In this document: in pieces, positions 49,600-58,225 of the stretch
Numbering within the stretch: the stretch's first letter is position 1
Layout: each line of letters begins with the position of its first letter
NCBI GenBank assembly: GCA_019115825.1
Contig: DXCV01000056.1
Span: 107,334 to 171,333, forward strand
DNA from: Candidatus Bacteroides pullicola
GTDB lineage: Bacteria; Bacteroidota; Bacteroidia; Bacteroidales; Bacteroidaceae
Direction: 5' to 3'
DNA: 64,000 nucleotides
Notes under the pieces: model-generated
What the model saw: only the letters and a program-made list of their open reading frames with translations
What the model was told of the DNA's origin: nothing
The model's database searches: none
Made by a program: the position numbers and the translations under genes

Positions 49600-52209
49600 T
49601 TATTTCATCCCCTTTGGCAACCTCACCTCAAATCTTGTCCCTTCTCCTTCCTTGGAGGAAACCGCCACTTTGCCTTGCAGAAGCCCGGTCAAAGTTTGGA
49701 CAAGGCTTAGGCCGAGGCCGGCGCCTTGGATGAACTCGTCCACCTTGTAGAAGCGGTCGTAGATGTAGGGCAGGGAGGCCTGGGGGATGCCCTTTCCGGT
49801 GTCTTCCACGTAGAAGACGACGGCGTCCGCCCCGTCCTCGCGGCAGCCCAGGGTGATGTGCCCGTGCGAGGTGAATTTGCGGGCGTTGTTCACCAGGTTC
49901 ACCAGAATTTGACGGAGGCGGGCCGGGTCTGTCCGGATGCATAGCGTTTCGTCCGCCGGGAGTTCCAGGTGCATATCCACGCCTTCCTGGCGTTCTTCCT
50001 GGCTCTGCTGGCTGTACACTTCTTGCAGCAGGTTGCTGACGCGGCAATCGGCGGGGTGAAGCTCCACGCTGCCCGAGTCGAGGTTGGAGATGTCCAGCAC
50101 GTCGCCCACCAGCTTCAGCAGCAGTTGGGTGTTCTTATGGATGAGGCGCGAGAATTCCCGGATTTCTTCGGGCGAATACGGCTCGATGTCGTCCAGGAGC
50201 GAGGAGAAGCCGACGATGGCATTGAGCGGCGTGCGGATTTCGTGCGTCATGTTGGCCAGGAAGGCCGATTTCACCCGGTCGGCCAGCAGGGCGCGGTCGC
50301 GGGCGGCGATGAGCTGGGCTTCCGTGTCCTTGAAGTATTGCACGCTCTGGCTGATGCCCAGCACCATGTAGGGCGACCCGTCTTGCAGGCCGTCGAACGC
50401 CACGCTGGAGAACTCCCACCATTCGTAGGTGCCGTCGCTGTGGCGCAGGCGCAGGGGGGAGCGCTTGTTGTGGGTGCTGCCTTGCCGCACCTGGGTGAAG
50501 TCGGCCACGGCGGCGGGCACATCGTCCGGGTGAATCATGGCGCGCAGTTCGGCGCGGGTCAGTATGCCGTCGTGTCCCGGATAGCCCATGTAGTGCAACA
50601 GGCGCGGGGGGAAGTAGAAGGTGTCCTTGTCCATGTCATACTGCCAGTTGAAGATGTCGCTGTCTTCCATCGTCATGTGCAGCAACAGCCGCTGGCGTTC
50701 TTCGTCCGAGATGTTGTGGCAGAGGATGGCTATGCCGTTCAGCCGTTTCCCGTCCAGCAGGGGGATGATTTCGCCGGACACGGGGAAGTAGGTGCCAGTC
50801 TTGATTTCCTGCACAAACGATTTTTCCGGGATGGGCGTCGACGCCTTTTCTGCCATGACCTTCGCTATCAGGTCGTGGAGGATGTCCTGCCCGTTGCAGA
50901 TGATGCGCAGGTAGGTGCCTGCCTTGCGCCCTTCGTAGCTCTCGTTCATCGGCAGGGCCAGCATACGCAGCATGGCGGGGTTGATGAAATGCAGTTCCAT
51001 GTCTGTGCCATAGGTCACCAGCCCGTCGCGGAAGGAGCAGAAGATGTGGTTGAACTCGTTGCGTTGCTTCACCAGTTGCTCCTGCACCATCAGGCGGGTC
51101 TGCATCTCCTTGCGCCGGCGGCTTTCGAGCTGGTTCAGGTGCAGCAGCCAGACGATGATGGAGACCACCACCAGGAGCAGCACAATCGAGCCGGTTATCA
51201 GCCACCCTTGATGCAGCTCCGCCCACGTCGCGCCGAAGATGTCGCCGTGTTCTTCCACCACGCTCCGGCTCAGGCCGAATTGCTGCACGGCTTTCAGGTT
51301 GTAGAGGAAGGTCCCTTTCCGGTCGGTGAATCCCAGCGATGCCGGGTCGGCTCCTTTCAGCACCCGGGCGGCCATCAGGCCCGCCTGGTAGCCCATGTCG
51401 TAGGGCTTCATGTCGTAGGCACAAAGGCTGCCGCTGCTGACGGCCAGGTTCTGGAACGCATAGATGGGGGCGGCAAACGAGTTGGCGGCCACAAAGGACA
51501 TGAACTGTGTCCAGTTGGGCGCAATGACGATGTGGCTGGAGGCGTCCTTCGTGTAGCAGATGTCCTTCACCACCCGGGCGGGCATCTCGGCCAGCAGGTC
51601 ATATACCTTCCAACTGTATCCCGGGTGTTCCCGCCTGAATGTTTCCCAATAGGCATTCAGCTCTTTCAGGCATTGGCGGCTATAGGCGCTGGTGTCGGCA
51701 ATGCAGATGAACTCTTTCCGGCCGGGAAACACCCGCACAGCCTCGGCCATCAGGGCGGCATAATCATTGCTTGCGGTGAAGCCGCACACGTTGGGGCGCT
51801 GCCGCAATCCGTCGGGAATCATCTTCATGCCGGCGCACACCACGGGCAGCTCCCGCAGCAGCGGGTCGTCGCACGCCAGCAGCGCGTTGACAGCCACGCC
51901 GCTGACGGCCACGATGGCTTCCGAGCCATTGGTGCGGGCTTCACGGCAGATTTCTTCCATCATGTCCTTGTGTACATGCCAGTCGCCTACGCCGACGCCC
52001 AAGTATTCGACGTTGATGGATGCGCGTATGCCTCCGGCTTCCAGTCCGTCCACCAGTCCGCGGTTCAGGTCTTCGTGGCAGGCGGTGGCCTTGGAATAGG
52101 AGTGGATGAAGGTGACGTGCCGCAAGGTGTCGGCTGCACGGACGGGCAGGAACGAAGCCATTATGGCTCCGATGGCGATGCAAACCCAAGCTGATAGATA
52201 GTTCTTCAT
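49600..52209 (-). CDS. sensor histidine kinase with periplasmic ABC-substrate-binding-like sensor domain and PAS domains, no receiver
   Basis: DTLRHVTFIHSYSKATACHEDLNRGLVDGLEAGGIRASINVEYLG..., TM, PAS, MTHEIRTPLNAIVGFSSLL (HisKA), HATPase (LVNLVNNARKFTSHG, DTGKGIP, GLGLSLVQTLTGLLQG); start MKNYLSAWVC at 52209. Confidence 0.93.
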   Translation of the reverse strand: MKNYLSAWVCIAIGAIMASFLPVRAADTLRHVTFIHSYSKATACHEDLNRGLVDGLEAGGIRASINVEYLGVGVGDWHVHKDMMEEICREARTNGSEAIVAVSGVAVNALLACDDPLLRELPVVCAGMKMIPDGLRQRPNVCGFTASNDYAALMAEAVRVFPGRKEFICIADTSAYSRQCLKELNAYWETFRREHPGYSWKVYDLLAEMPARVVKDICYTKDASSHIVIAPNWTQFMSFVAANSFAAPIYAFQNLAVSSGSLCAYDMKPYDMGYQAGLMAARVLKGADPASLGFTDRKGTFLYNLKAVQQFGLSRSVVEEHGDIFGATWAELHQGWLITGSIVLLLVVVSIIVWLLHLNQLESRRRKEMQTRLMVQEQLVKQRNEFNHIFCSFRDGLVTYGTDMELHFINPAMLRMLALPMNESYEGRKAGTYLRIICNGQDILHDLIAKVMAEKASTPIPEKSFVQEIKTGTYFPVSGEIIPLLDGKRLNGIAILCHNISDEERQRLLLHMTMEDSDIFNWQYDMDKDTFYFPPRLLHYMGYPGHDGILTRAELRAMIHPDDVPAAVADFTQVRQGSTHNKRSPLRLRHSDGTYEWWEFSSVAFDGLQDGSPYMVLGISQSVQYFKDTEAQLIAARDRALLADRVKSAFLANMTHEIRTPLNAIVGFSSLLDDIEPYSPEEIREFSRLIHKNTQLLLKLVGDVLDISNLDSGSVELHPADCRVSNLLQEVYSQQSQEERQEGVDMHLELPADETLCIRTDPARLRQILVNLVNNARKFTSHGHITLGCREDGADAVVFYVEDTGKGIPQASLPYIYDRFYKVDEFIQGAGLGLSLVQTLTGLLQGKVAVSSKEGEGTRFEVRLPKGMK

Positions 52210-52233
52210 TGTCTGTATGGTAAGTTGACCGTG

Positions 52234-52264
52234 CAAAGATAAGATTTATCGGCTGGGTTGCAAA
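52234..52264 (-). promoter_or_regulatory. Bacteroidota-type promoter (TTTG-N19-TATCTTTG) for the sensor kinase
   Basis: Reverse strand: TTTG (52264-52261), 19-bp spacer, TATCTTTG (52241-52234), 25 bp before the ATG at 52209. Confidence 0.7.
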
Positions 52265-52276
52265 ATGAAATGAAGA

Positions 52277-53350
52277 CTACTCCTCATTCGTCAGCAAAAT
52301 CTTCCTCAACTGCTTCAAATCCTCCTTCTCCAGCCCGACGGCCCGGCGCAGGTAGTCGTCCACGCTGCCGTAGGTGCGCTCTATCTCGTCTTTGGCGGCG
52401 TTCAGGAAGCCCTCGCGGGCGGAATAGACGGTGGTGATGGCCTCTTGCGAGCGGGTGGGCAGGTCGTAGGCATAGCTGGTGGCGGCGGGGATATCAAAGT
52501 AGCGGTTGCTCAGGCGGTAGTCGTCCATGACGTCCTCTTCGTTGACGCCCAGCGCACTCAGGAGCAGGGCTGCGGCAATGCCCGTGCGCCCCTTGCCCGT
52601 GGTGCAGTAGATGACGGCCGGATAGTTGTCCTCGTCCAGCAGGGTGTCGAACATCCGGCGGAAGTCCGAGGCGTGCACCGCCACGATGTGCCGGTTGATG
52701 CGCTCCACGATGCGGTAGACCGTGTCGCTCTGGATGCTCTGCCGGTCGATGCCGGTCAGTATGTCTGCCAGGTTGCCGGCATGGATGGGGATGTGCACCA
52801 CGCGCGGCTGTCCGGGGAGTGTGTCGGATGCCGTGCGGGAATATTCGGACGTGTCGCGCAGGTCGATGAGGGTCCGTATGCCCAGGTTGTTCAGCTTGTC
52901 CCGTGTGGCGGGCTGTGCGAGGTCAATTTGGGCCGAACGGTACAGCATACCCCAGCGCACCTGCTTGTGGCGCGCATAGACGGGATAGCCGCCCAGGTCG
53001 CGGAAATTCTGCACGTTGGGCACGTTGACGTTGCGCGTGGCCACCCGGACGCGGTACTTGTCGTTGAACAGCAACGTGTAGTAGTGGCGTTTCGCCGGGT
53101 CGTCGGTGACGACTGTCGCCCATTGGTCGGCAATGTTGGCTGTGGCCACCGGCCGGATTTCCGGGATATCGTCAGGGTCGGTGGAGGCAAATACCTTTAC
53201 ATATCCTTCTATGGCCGGTTTGGTTTCCCATTTCACAATGCTGTTGCCCACGTTGTTCTCTTCGCACACCACGGTGATGTGGGGCGTCGCCCCGCCACAG
53301 GCGGTGAGCAACATCGTCAGGGCAAGTCCGTTTAACAGGTTCTTGTGCAT
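52277..53350 (-). CDS. tyrosine-protein phosphatase (Y_phosphatase3-like) lipoprotein
   Basis: LLTACGGATP lipobox; NFRDLGGYPV...IRTLIDLRDTSEYS...AVIYCTTGKGRTGIAAALLLSALGV (Cx5R loop). Confidence 0.92.
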   Translation of the reverse strand: MHKNLLNGLALTMLLTACGGATPHITVVCEENNVGNSIVKWETKPAIEGYVKVFASTDPDDIPEIRPVATANIADQWATVVTDDPAKRHYYTLLFNDKYRVRVATRNVNVPNVQNFRDLGGYPVYARHKQVRWGMLYRSAQIDLAQPATRDKLNNLGIRTLIDLRDTSEYSRTASDTLPGQPRVVHIPIHAGNLADILTGIDRQSIQSDTVYRIVERINRHIVAVHASDFRRMFDTLLDEDNYPAVIYCTTGKGRTGIAAALLLSALGVNEEDVMDDYRLSNRYFDIPAATSYAYDLPTRSQEAITTVYSAREGFLNAAKDEIERTYGSVDDYLRRAVGLEKEDLKQLRKILLTNEE

Positions 53351-53420
53351 ACAGACATCAGGTTGTTTTTTTGTCGAGATTTATTCTCTTCGTAATTCGT
53401 TTATTCCCAGTATCTCCGGA

Positions 53421-53530
53421 TGGACCTGCTTAGCTGCTCGTGCGCCCGTGCTTACCCGTGCCTGCGCCCGTGCTTACCCGTACCCGCGCCCGTGCTTGGG
53501 GATACCTGCGCCCTCGGCGTCCGGATACCA
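53421..53530. repeat. 22-bp-period intergenic tandem array (family C, second locus)
   Basis: Units of exactly 22 bp at 53421 (degenerate), 53443, 53465, 53487, 53509; unit 53465 CGCCCGTGCTTACCCGTACCCG nearly equals 31011 CGCCCGTGCTTACCCGTACCTC. Confidence 0.9.
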
Positions 53531-53662
53531 CCCTCGGCGGCACGGTCCTCCCGTCCTCCGGATGACCTAGCAAATATAGATGTTTTCGGGGACGGTTGGA
53601 CGGCCGGACGCGCGGATTTAGGTTTCTTTTTGAAATAATAAACGATTGTATCTTAATGTCTG

Positions 53663-54598
53663 TCAATACGGTGCCCGGTAGGCGTGTGCGGCGGCAAACT
53701 CAGGCGAGACGGAGTTGCTGAAGCTGAGGCAGACGTCGGCGGCAAAGTCCATGCCGCTGCGCACGATGGCGTCCCACGTGGCTTCGTCCGTCGTGTTCAG
53801 GCTGTCGTGGCGCACGCCCTGGGCCAGCAGGCCGAAGATGATGCCTGCGTTGAAGTTGTCGCCCGCGCCAATGGTGCTCACGGCTTCCAGCGGCCGGGTG
53901 GGGTAGTCCTTGGCGATGGATGCCGTGCGCAGGGCCACCTCGCCGTTGCCGTGCGTGCAGAGGAAGTTGGGGCAGTAGAACTTGATTTTCTCCTTGTAGA
54001 TGCGCTCCGTGTCGCGCAGGCCATACATGTAGAAGAAGTCTTCCTCCGAGCCGCGCACGATGTCGGCATATTCCAGGTTCTCGATGATGTTCGGGGCCAG
54101 CTTGATGGCTTCCTCCTTGTGCGCCGAGCGGAAGTTGGGGTCATAGTAGACGATGGCCTTCTGGCGTCGCGCCTGTTCCAGCAGTTCCACGACCTTCTCG
54201 CGCAACACGGGATTCAGGGCGTAGTACGAGCCGATAATCACGATGTCGTCCTCCTCCAGGCGGGGGAAAGGCACGTCGAGCCGCTGGATGGGATAATTCT
54301 TGTAGAACAGATACTCCGCATCGCTGTGCTCGTCCAGGAAGGCGAGCGACACGGGCGACTTGCCGTTGGGCAGGATGTAGACGTGATCCGTAGGGATGCG
54401 GTTGTCGCGCATGAAGCGCAGGATGATGTCGCCCACGCGGTCGTTGCCCGTCTCGCTGATGAAATTGACCGGCACGCCCGTGCGGCTGAGGGATACGATG
54501 GCGTTGAACACCGAACCTCCGGGCACAGCCGCCGTGGGCTGGTTGGCGCGGAAGATGATGTCCAGCAGAGTCTCTCCAATTCCGATAACTTTTCGCAT
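53663..54598 (-). CDS. PfkB family carbohydrate kinase (fructokinase-like)
   Basis: GIGETLLDIIFRANQPTAAVPGGSVFNAIVSLSRTGVPVNFISETGNDRVGD...AVSTIGAGDNFNAGIIFGLL. Confidence 0.95.
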   Translation of the reverse strand: MRKVIGIGETLLDIIFRANQPTAAVPGGSVFNAIVSLSRTGVPVNFISETGNDRVGDIILRFMRDNRIPTDHVYILPNGKSPVSLAFLDEHSDAEYLFYKNYPIQRLDVPFPRLEEDDIVIIGSYYALNPVLREKVVELLEQARRQKAIVYYDPNFRSAHKEEAIKLAPNIIENLEYADIVRGSEEDFFYMYGLRDTERIYKEKIKFYCPNFLCTHGNGEVALRTASIAKDYPTRPLEAVSTIGAGDNFNAGIIFGLLAQGVRHDSLNTTDEATWDAIVRSGMDFAADVCLSFSNSVSPEFAAAHAYRAPY

Positions 54599-54699
54599 GG
54601 TAGTCTTGATTTAGTCGGGCAAATATCCGCAATTTTCCATAAACCGCAATAAGTTTTGTTGTATTTTTGCGCCCGGAAATCGAAATCACCCTGTCGAAA

Positions 54700-55950
54700 A
54701 TGATGAAATTACCCCAAGATACCCCCGCCTGCAACGTCTGCACCCTGCCCAACGGGCTGCGCATCATCCACCAGCCCCTGGCTTCGCGGGTGGCCTATTG
54801 CGGCTTTGCCATCGATGCCGGCACGCGCGACGAACGCGAGGACGAGGCGGGCATGGCGCACTTTGTGGAGCACCTCCTCTTCAAGGGCACCCGTAAGCGC
54901 AAAGCCTGGCACATCTTGAACCGTATGGAGAACGTGGGCGGCGACCTCAATGCCTATACCAATAAGGAAGAAACGGTGGTCTACTGTGCCTTTCCCGTCG
55001 AGCACTTTGCCCGTGCCTTCGAGCTGCTGGCCGACATTGTGTTCCATTCCACCTTTCCCCGGCGCGAGGTGGAGAAGGAGACGGACGTCATCATCGACGA
55101 GATACAATCTTACGAGGACACGCCTTCCGAACTGATTTTCGATGATTTCGAGGACCTCATCTTCCGCGGGCATCCCCTGGGGCGCAACATCCTGGGCACG
55201 CCCGACCGCCTGCGGGGCTACCGGGGCGAGAATGCCGCTGCCTTCACCGCCCGGCTCTACCGTCCGGACCGCATGGCCTTCTTCGTGTATGGCGCCGTGG
55301 ATTTCCGCCGGGTGGTCCGTCTGGCGGAGAGACTGCTGGCCGATGTGGCACGACCTTCAGAACCACAATCTGACGCACGAATCCAGCCCCCGCCCTACGT
55401 GCCTGCCCGCCGCACCGTGCACCGCGACACCCACCAGGCCCACGTGATGATTGGCGGACGGGGCTACGATGCCCACTCCCCGAAGCGCACGGCCCTCTAC
55501 CTGCTGAACAACCTGCTGGGCGGACCCGGCATGAACAGCCGCCTGAACGTGGCCTTGCGCGAGCGTCGCGGGTTGGTCTACAACGTCGAGGCTAACCTGA
55601 CTTCCTATACCGATACGGGAACTTTCTGCATCTACTTCGGTTGCGACCCCGAAGACACCTCCACCTGCCTCCGCCTGGTGCGCAAGGAACTGAAACGCCT
55701 GCGCGACCGTCGCCTGACTGCCGCCCAACTGGCCGCTGCCAAGAAGCAACTGACAGGCCAGCTCATCGTGGCTTCGGACAACTTCGAGGCCAACGCCCTG
55801 GGTATGGCCAAGACCTTCCTGCACTACAACCGCTACGAATCCCTGCCCGACGTCTTCCGCCGCATCGACGCGCTGACGCCTGACCTGCTGCTGGATGTGG
55901 CGGGCGAGATGCTGGACGAGGACCGGCTGTCGGTGCTGGTCTATGGCTGA
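54700..55950 (+). CDS. M16 family zinc metallopeptidase (pitrilysin)
   Basis: EAGMAHFVEHLLFKGTRKR (HxxEH), VGGDLNAYTNKEETVVYC, GGPGMNSRLNVALRERRGLVYNVEA. Confidence 0.95.
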   Translation: MMKLPQDTPACNVCTLPNGLRIIHQPLASRVAYCGFAIDAGTRDEREDEAGMAHFVEHLLFKGTRKRKAWHILNRMENVGGDLNAYTNKEETVVYCAFPVEHFARAFELLADIVFHSTFPRREVEKETDVIIDEIQSYEDTPSELIFDDFEDLIFRGHPLGRNILGTPDRLRGYRGENAAAFTARLYRPDRMAFFVYGAVDFRRVVRLAERLLADVARPSEPQSDARIQPPPYVPARRTVHRDTHQAHVMIGGRGYDAHSPKRTALYLLNNLLGGPGMNSRLNVALRERRGLVYNVEANLTSYTDTGTFCIYFGCDPEDTSTCLRLVRKELKRLRDRRLTAAQLAAAKKQLTGQLIVASDNFEANALGMAKTFLHYNRYESLPDVFRRIDALTPDLLLDVAGEMLDEDRLSVLVYG

Positions 55951-56531
55951 ACCGTTTTCTCCTGTAGCCGCCTCATGCTGAACTCGCACCCGCAATACTG
56001 CTGGTTGTAGAACCCGTATTCGCGGAGCAGTTGGTTGCGCCGTTCCTGCAAGCCGCCTTTGCGCCAGTTCTGCTCCCAAAAGAGGGTGCCGGGATGGCGT
56101 GCGGCGGCTGTTCGTCCCGCTTCGTTTATCTGCTCCAGGCTCTTCCAGCGCGAGGAGGCGAGGGTGGTGGTGAAGAGGGTGAAGCCGTGCGCGGCGGCAT
56201 AGCGCGCCGTCTCGTCCAGGCGCATCAGGAAGCAGCGCAGGCAACGTCGCCCTCTTTCCGGCTCTTCCTCCAGACCTTTCATTTGGTTTTGCCAAAGCGT
56301 GTGGTCGTAGTCTGCGTCCACGAAGTCCAGTCCTTGGGACGTGACGAAGCGGATGGCTTCTTGCTTGCGGATTTCGTATTCTTCGAAGGGGTAGATGTTG
56401 GGATTGCAATAGAAGACAGTGGGGCGGATGCCGTTGGCCAGCATACATTCGATGATGGCCGACGAGCAGGGGGCGCAACATGAGTGCAGCAACACACGTG
56501 TGTCCCCGTTGGGAGTTTGCAGCGACAACAT
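55941..56531 (-). CDS. queH: epoxyqueuosine reductase QueH family protein
   Basis: VLLHSCCAPCSSAIIECMLANGIRPTVFYCNPNIYPFEEYEIRKQEAIRF...RGRRCLRCFLMRLDETA...SSRWKSLEQINEAG. Confidence 0.94.
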   Translation of the reverse strand: MLSLQTPNGDTRVLLHSCCAPCSSAIIECMLANGIRPTVFYCNPNIYPFEEYEIRKQEAIRFVTSQGLDFVDADYDHTLWQNQMKGLEEEPERGRRCLRCFLMRLDETARYAAAHGFTLFTTTLASSRWKSLEQINEAGRTAAARHPGTLFWEQNWRKGGLQERRNQLLREYGFYNQQYCGCEFSMRRLQEKTVQP

Positions 56532-56855
56532 AAGCAGAAGATAGGTTTGGTTTCGGTGGGCAAACTTACGGATTTTTTGCGGAAAGTCGGCATGAGAGCC
56601 GTCGGAATTGCAGATTCGGGGTACGTCTTTGTTACGTCAGCCCCCTTTTCAAAATACACTTTCTCTTGCGCATAGCGTATACGTAATTGTTTGTAAAACA
56701 GGTGGTAACGGCCTTGTCTGCCCTCCACGTCAGCCACCCGGCGTTTTTGTGCCCTTTCTTTGCGGGAAAATCTTTTCTATCTTTGAAGTGCGTTAGCGGA
56801 ACCGGATATGTGTTCCGCTCTTATCTTTACTAAACAAACAATCATCAGATTTACT

Positions 56856-58106
56856 ATGAAGCATTTATTGAAAGCAAGTGTCATGTCAGGCCTGCTTGCG
56901 TTGGGCCTGGCCGGATGTGGCGGGCAGCAGCCTGCCGAAACAACAGAAACCACGCAGGCTTTTGTCACCATCGACGGGCAAAATCTGCTCAAACCCGACG
57001 GCACCCGCCTGTTCATCATGGGTACCAACCTGGGCAACTGGTTGAATCCGGAGGGGTATATGTTCAACTTCAGCAAGACCAACTCGGCGCATTTCATCAA
57101 CGAGATGCTCTGCCAGTTGGTGGGGCCTGACTTCACTGCCCGTTTCTGGCGGCAATTCAAGGATAACTATGTGACGCGTGAGGACATCCGTTTCATCAAG
57201 AGCACGGGCGCCAATACCATCCGCCTGCCTTTCCACTACAAGCTCTTCACCGACGAGGACTATATGGGGCTGACTGTCGCGCAAGACGGCTTTGCCCGCG
57301 TGGACAGCCTGGTGGAGTGGTGCCGCGAGTCGGAGCTTTTCCTTATCCTGGACATGCACGATGCCCCCGGCGGACAGACGGGCGACAACATCGACGACAG
57401 CTATGGCTACCCTTGGCTGTTCGAGAGCGAGGATAGTCAGAAGCTCTATTGCGACATCTGGCGCCGCATTGCCGAGCGTTACAAGGACGAGCCGGTCATC
57501 CTGGGTTACGAACTGTTCAACGAGCCCATCGCTCCTTATTTCTCCAATATGGACGAGCTGAACGTTAAGCTGGAGCCGCTATATAAGAAAGGTGTGGCAG
57601 CCATCCGCGAGGTGGACCAGAACCATATCATCCTGCTGGGCGGCGCGCAGTGGAACGGCAATTTCAAGCCTTTCACCGACTCGAAGTTCGACAGCAAAAT
57701 CATGTACACCTGCCACCGCTACGGCGGCGCGCCCACCAAAGATGCCATCATGAACATCATCAGCTTCCGCGACAGCGTGAACCTGCCGATGTACATGGGC
57801 GAGATTGGCCACAACACCGACCAGTGGCAGGCCGACTTCTGCCAAGTGATGCGCGACAACAACATCGGCTACACCTTCTGGCCGTACAAGAAGATGGACG
57901 GCTCGTGCTTCGTGGGCATCACCCCGCCTAAGGATTGGCAGGCCGTGGTGGACTTCTCCGAGGCACCGCGCGGCACGTATAAGGAAATCCGCGACGCCCG
58001 TCCCGACCAGGCGGTGGCACGCCAGGCGCTGACCGACCTGCTGGAGGCCGTGAAGCTGAAGAACTGCAAGCCGCAGGAAGGCTATATCGCCTCGCTGGGA
58101 ATGTGA
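56856..58106 (+). CDS. GH5 family glycoside hydrolase (lipoprotein)
   Basis: MKHLLKASVMSGLLALGLAGCGG; MGTNLGNWLNPEGYMFNF; GANTIRLPFHYKL; LILDMHDAPGGQTGDN; VILGYELFNEPIAPYF; YMGEIGHNTDQW. Confidence 0.92.
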   Translation: MKHLLKASVMSGLLALGLAGCGGQQPAETTETTQAFVTIDGQNLLKPDGTRLFIMGTNLGNWLNPEGYMFNFSKTNSAHFINEMLCQLVGPDFTARFWRQFKDNYVTREDIRFIKSTGANTIRLPFHYKLFTDEDYMGLTVAQDGFARVDSLVEWCRESELFLILDMHDAPGGQTGDNIDDSYGYPWLFESEDSQKLYCDIWRRIAERYKDEPVILGYELFNEPIAPYFSNMDELNVKLEPLYKKGVAAIREVDQNHIILLGGAQWNGNFKPFTDSKFDSKIMYTCHRYGGAPTKDAIMNIISFRDSVNLPMYMGEIGHNTDQWQADFCQVMRDNNIGYTFWPYKKMDGSCFVGITPPKDWQAVVDFSEAPRGTYKEIRDARPDQAVARQALTDLLEAVKLKNCKPQEGYIASLGM

Positions 58107-58120
58107 ACCTGCTTGGTGGG

Positions 58121-58137
58121 AATCATGTACGATGATG
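58121..58137. repeat. solitary palindromic element related to family A (AATCATGTACGATGATG)
   Basis: Matches the reverse complement of the 11130 unit core (AATCATGTACGATGATT) at 16/17 positions. Confidence 0.6.
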
Positions 58138-58225
58138 TCCCGTCCCGCCGCTGCCTTGGCTGTCTTCAGCCCTGCAAGGGCATGGCGATAATCAATATGT
58201 GTACTATGTTTAATCAATCTATGTT

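Noticed and set aside
49969-52194. 741-aa plus-strand ORF antisense to the sensor kinase
   Set aside because: Shadow ORF; composition-biased, whereas the minus strand has full kinase motifs
11130-53530. CRISPR interpretation of the 22-bp arrays
   Set aside because: Units are contiguous with no unique spacers of about 30 bp and no cas genes in the window
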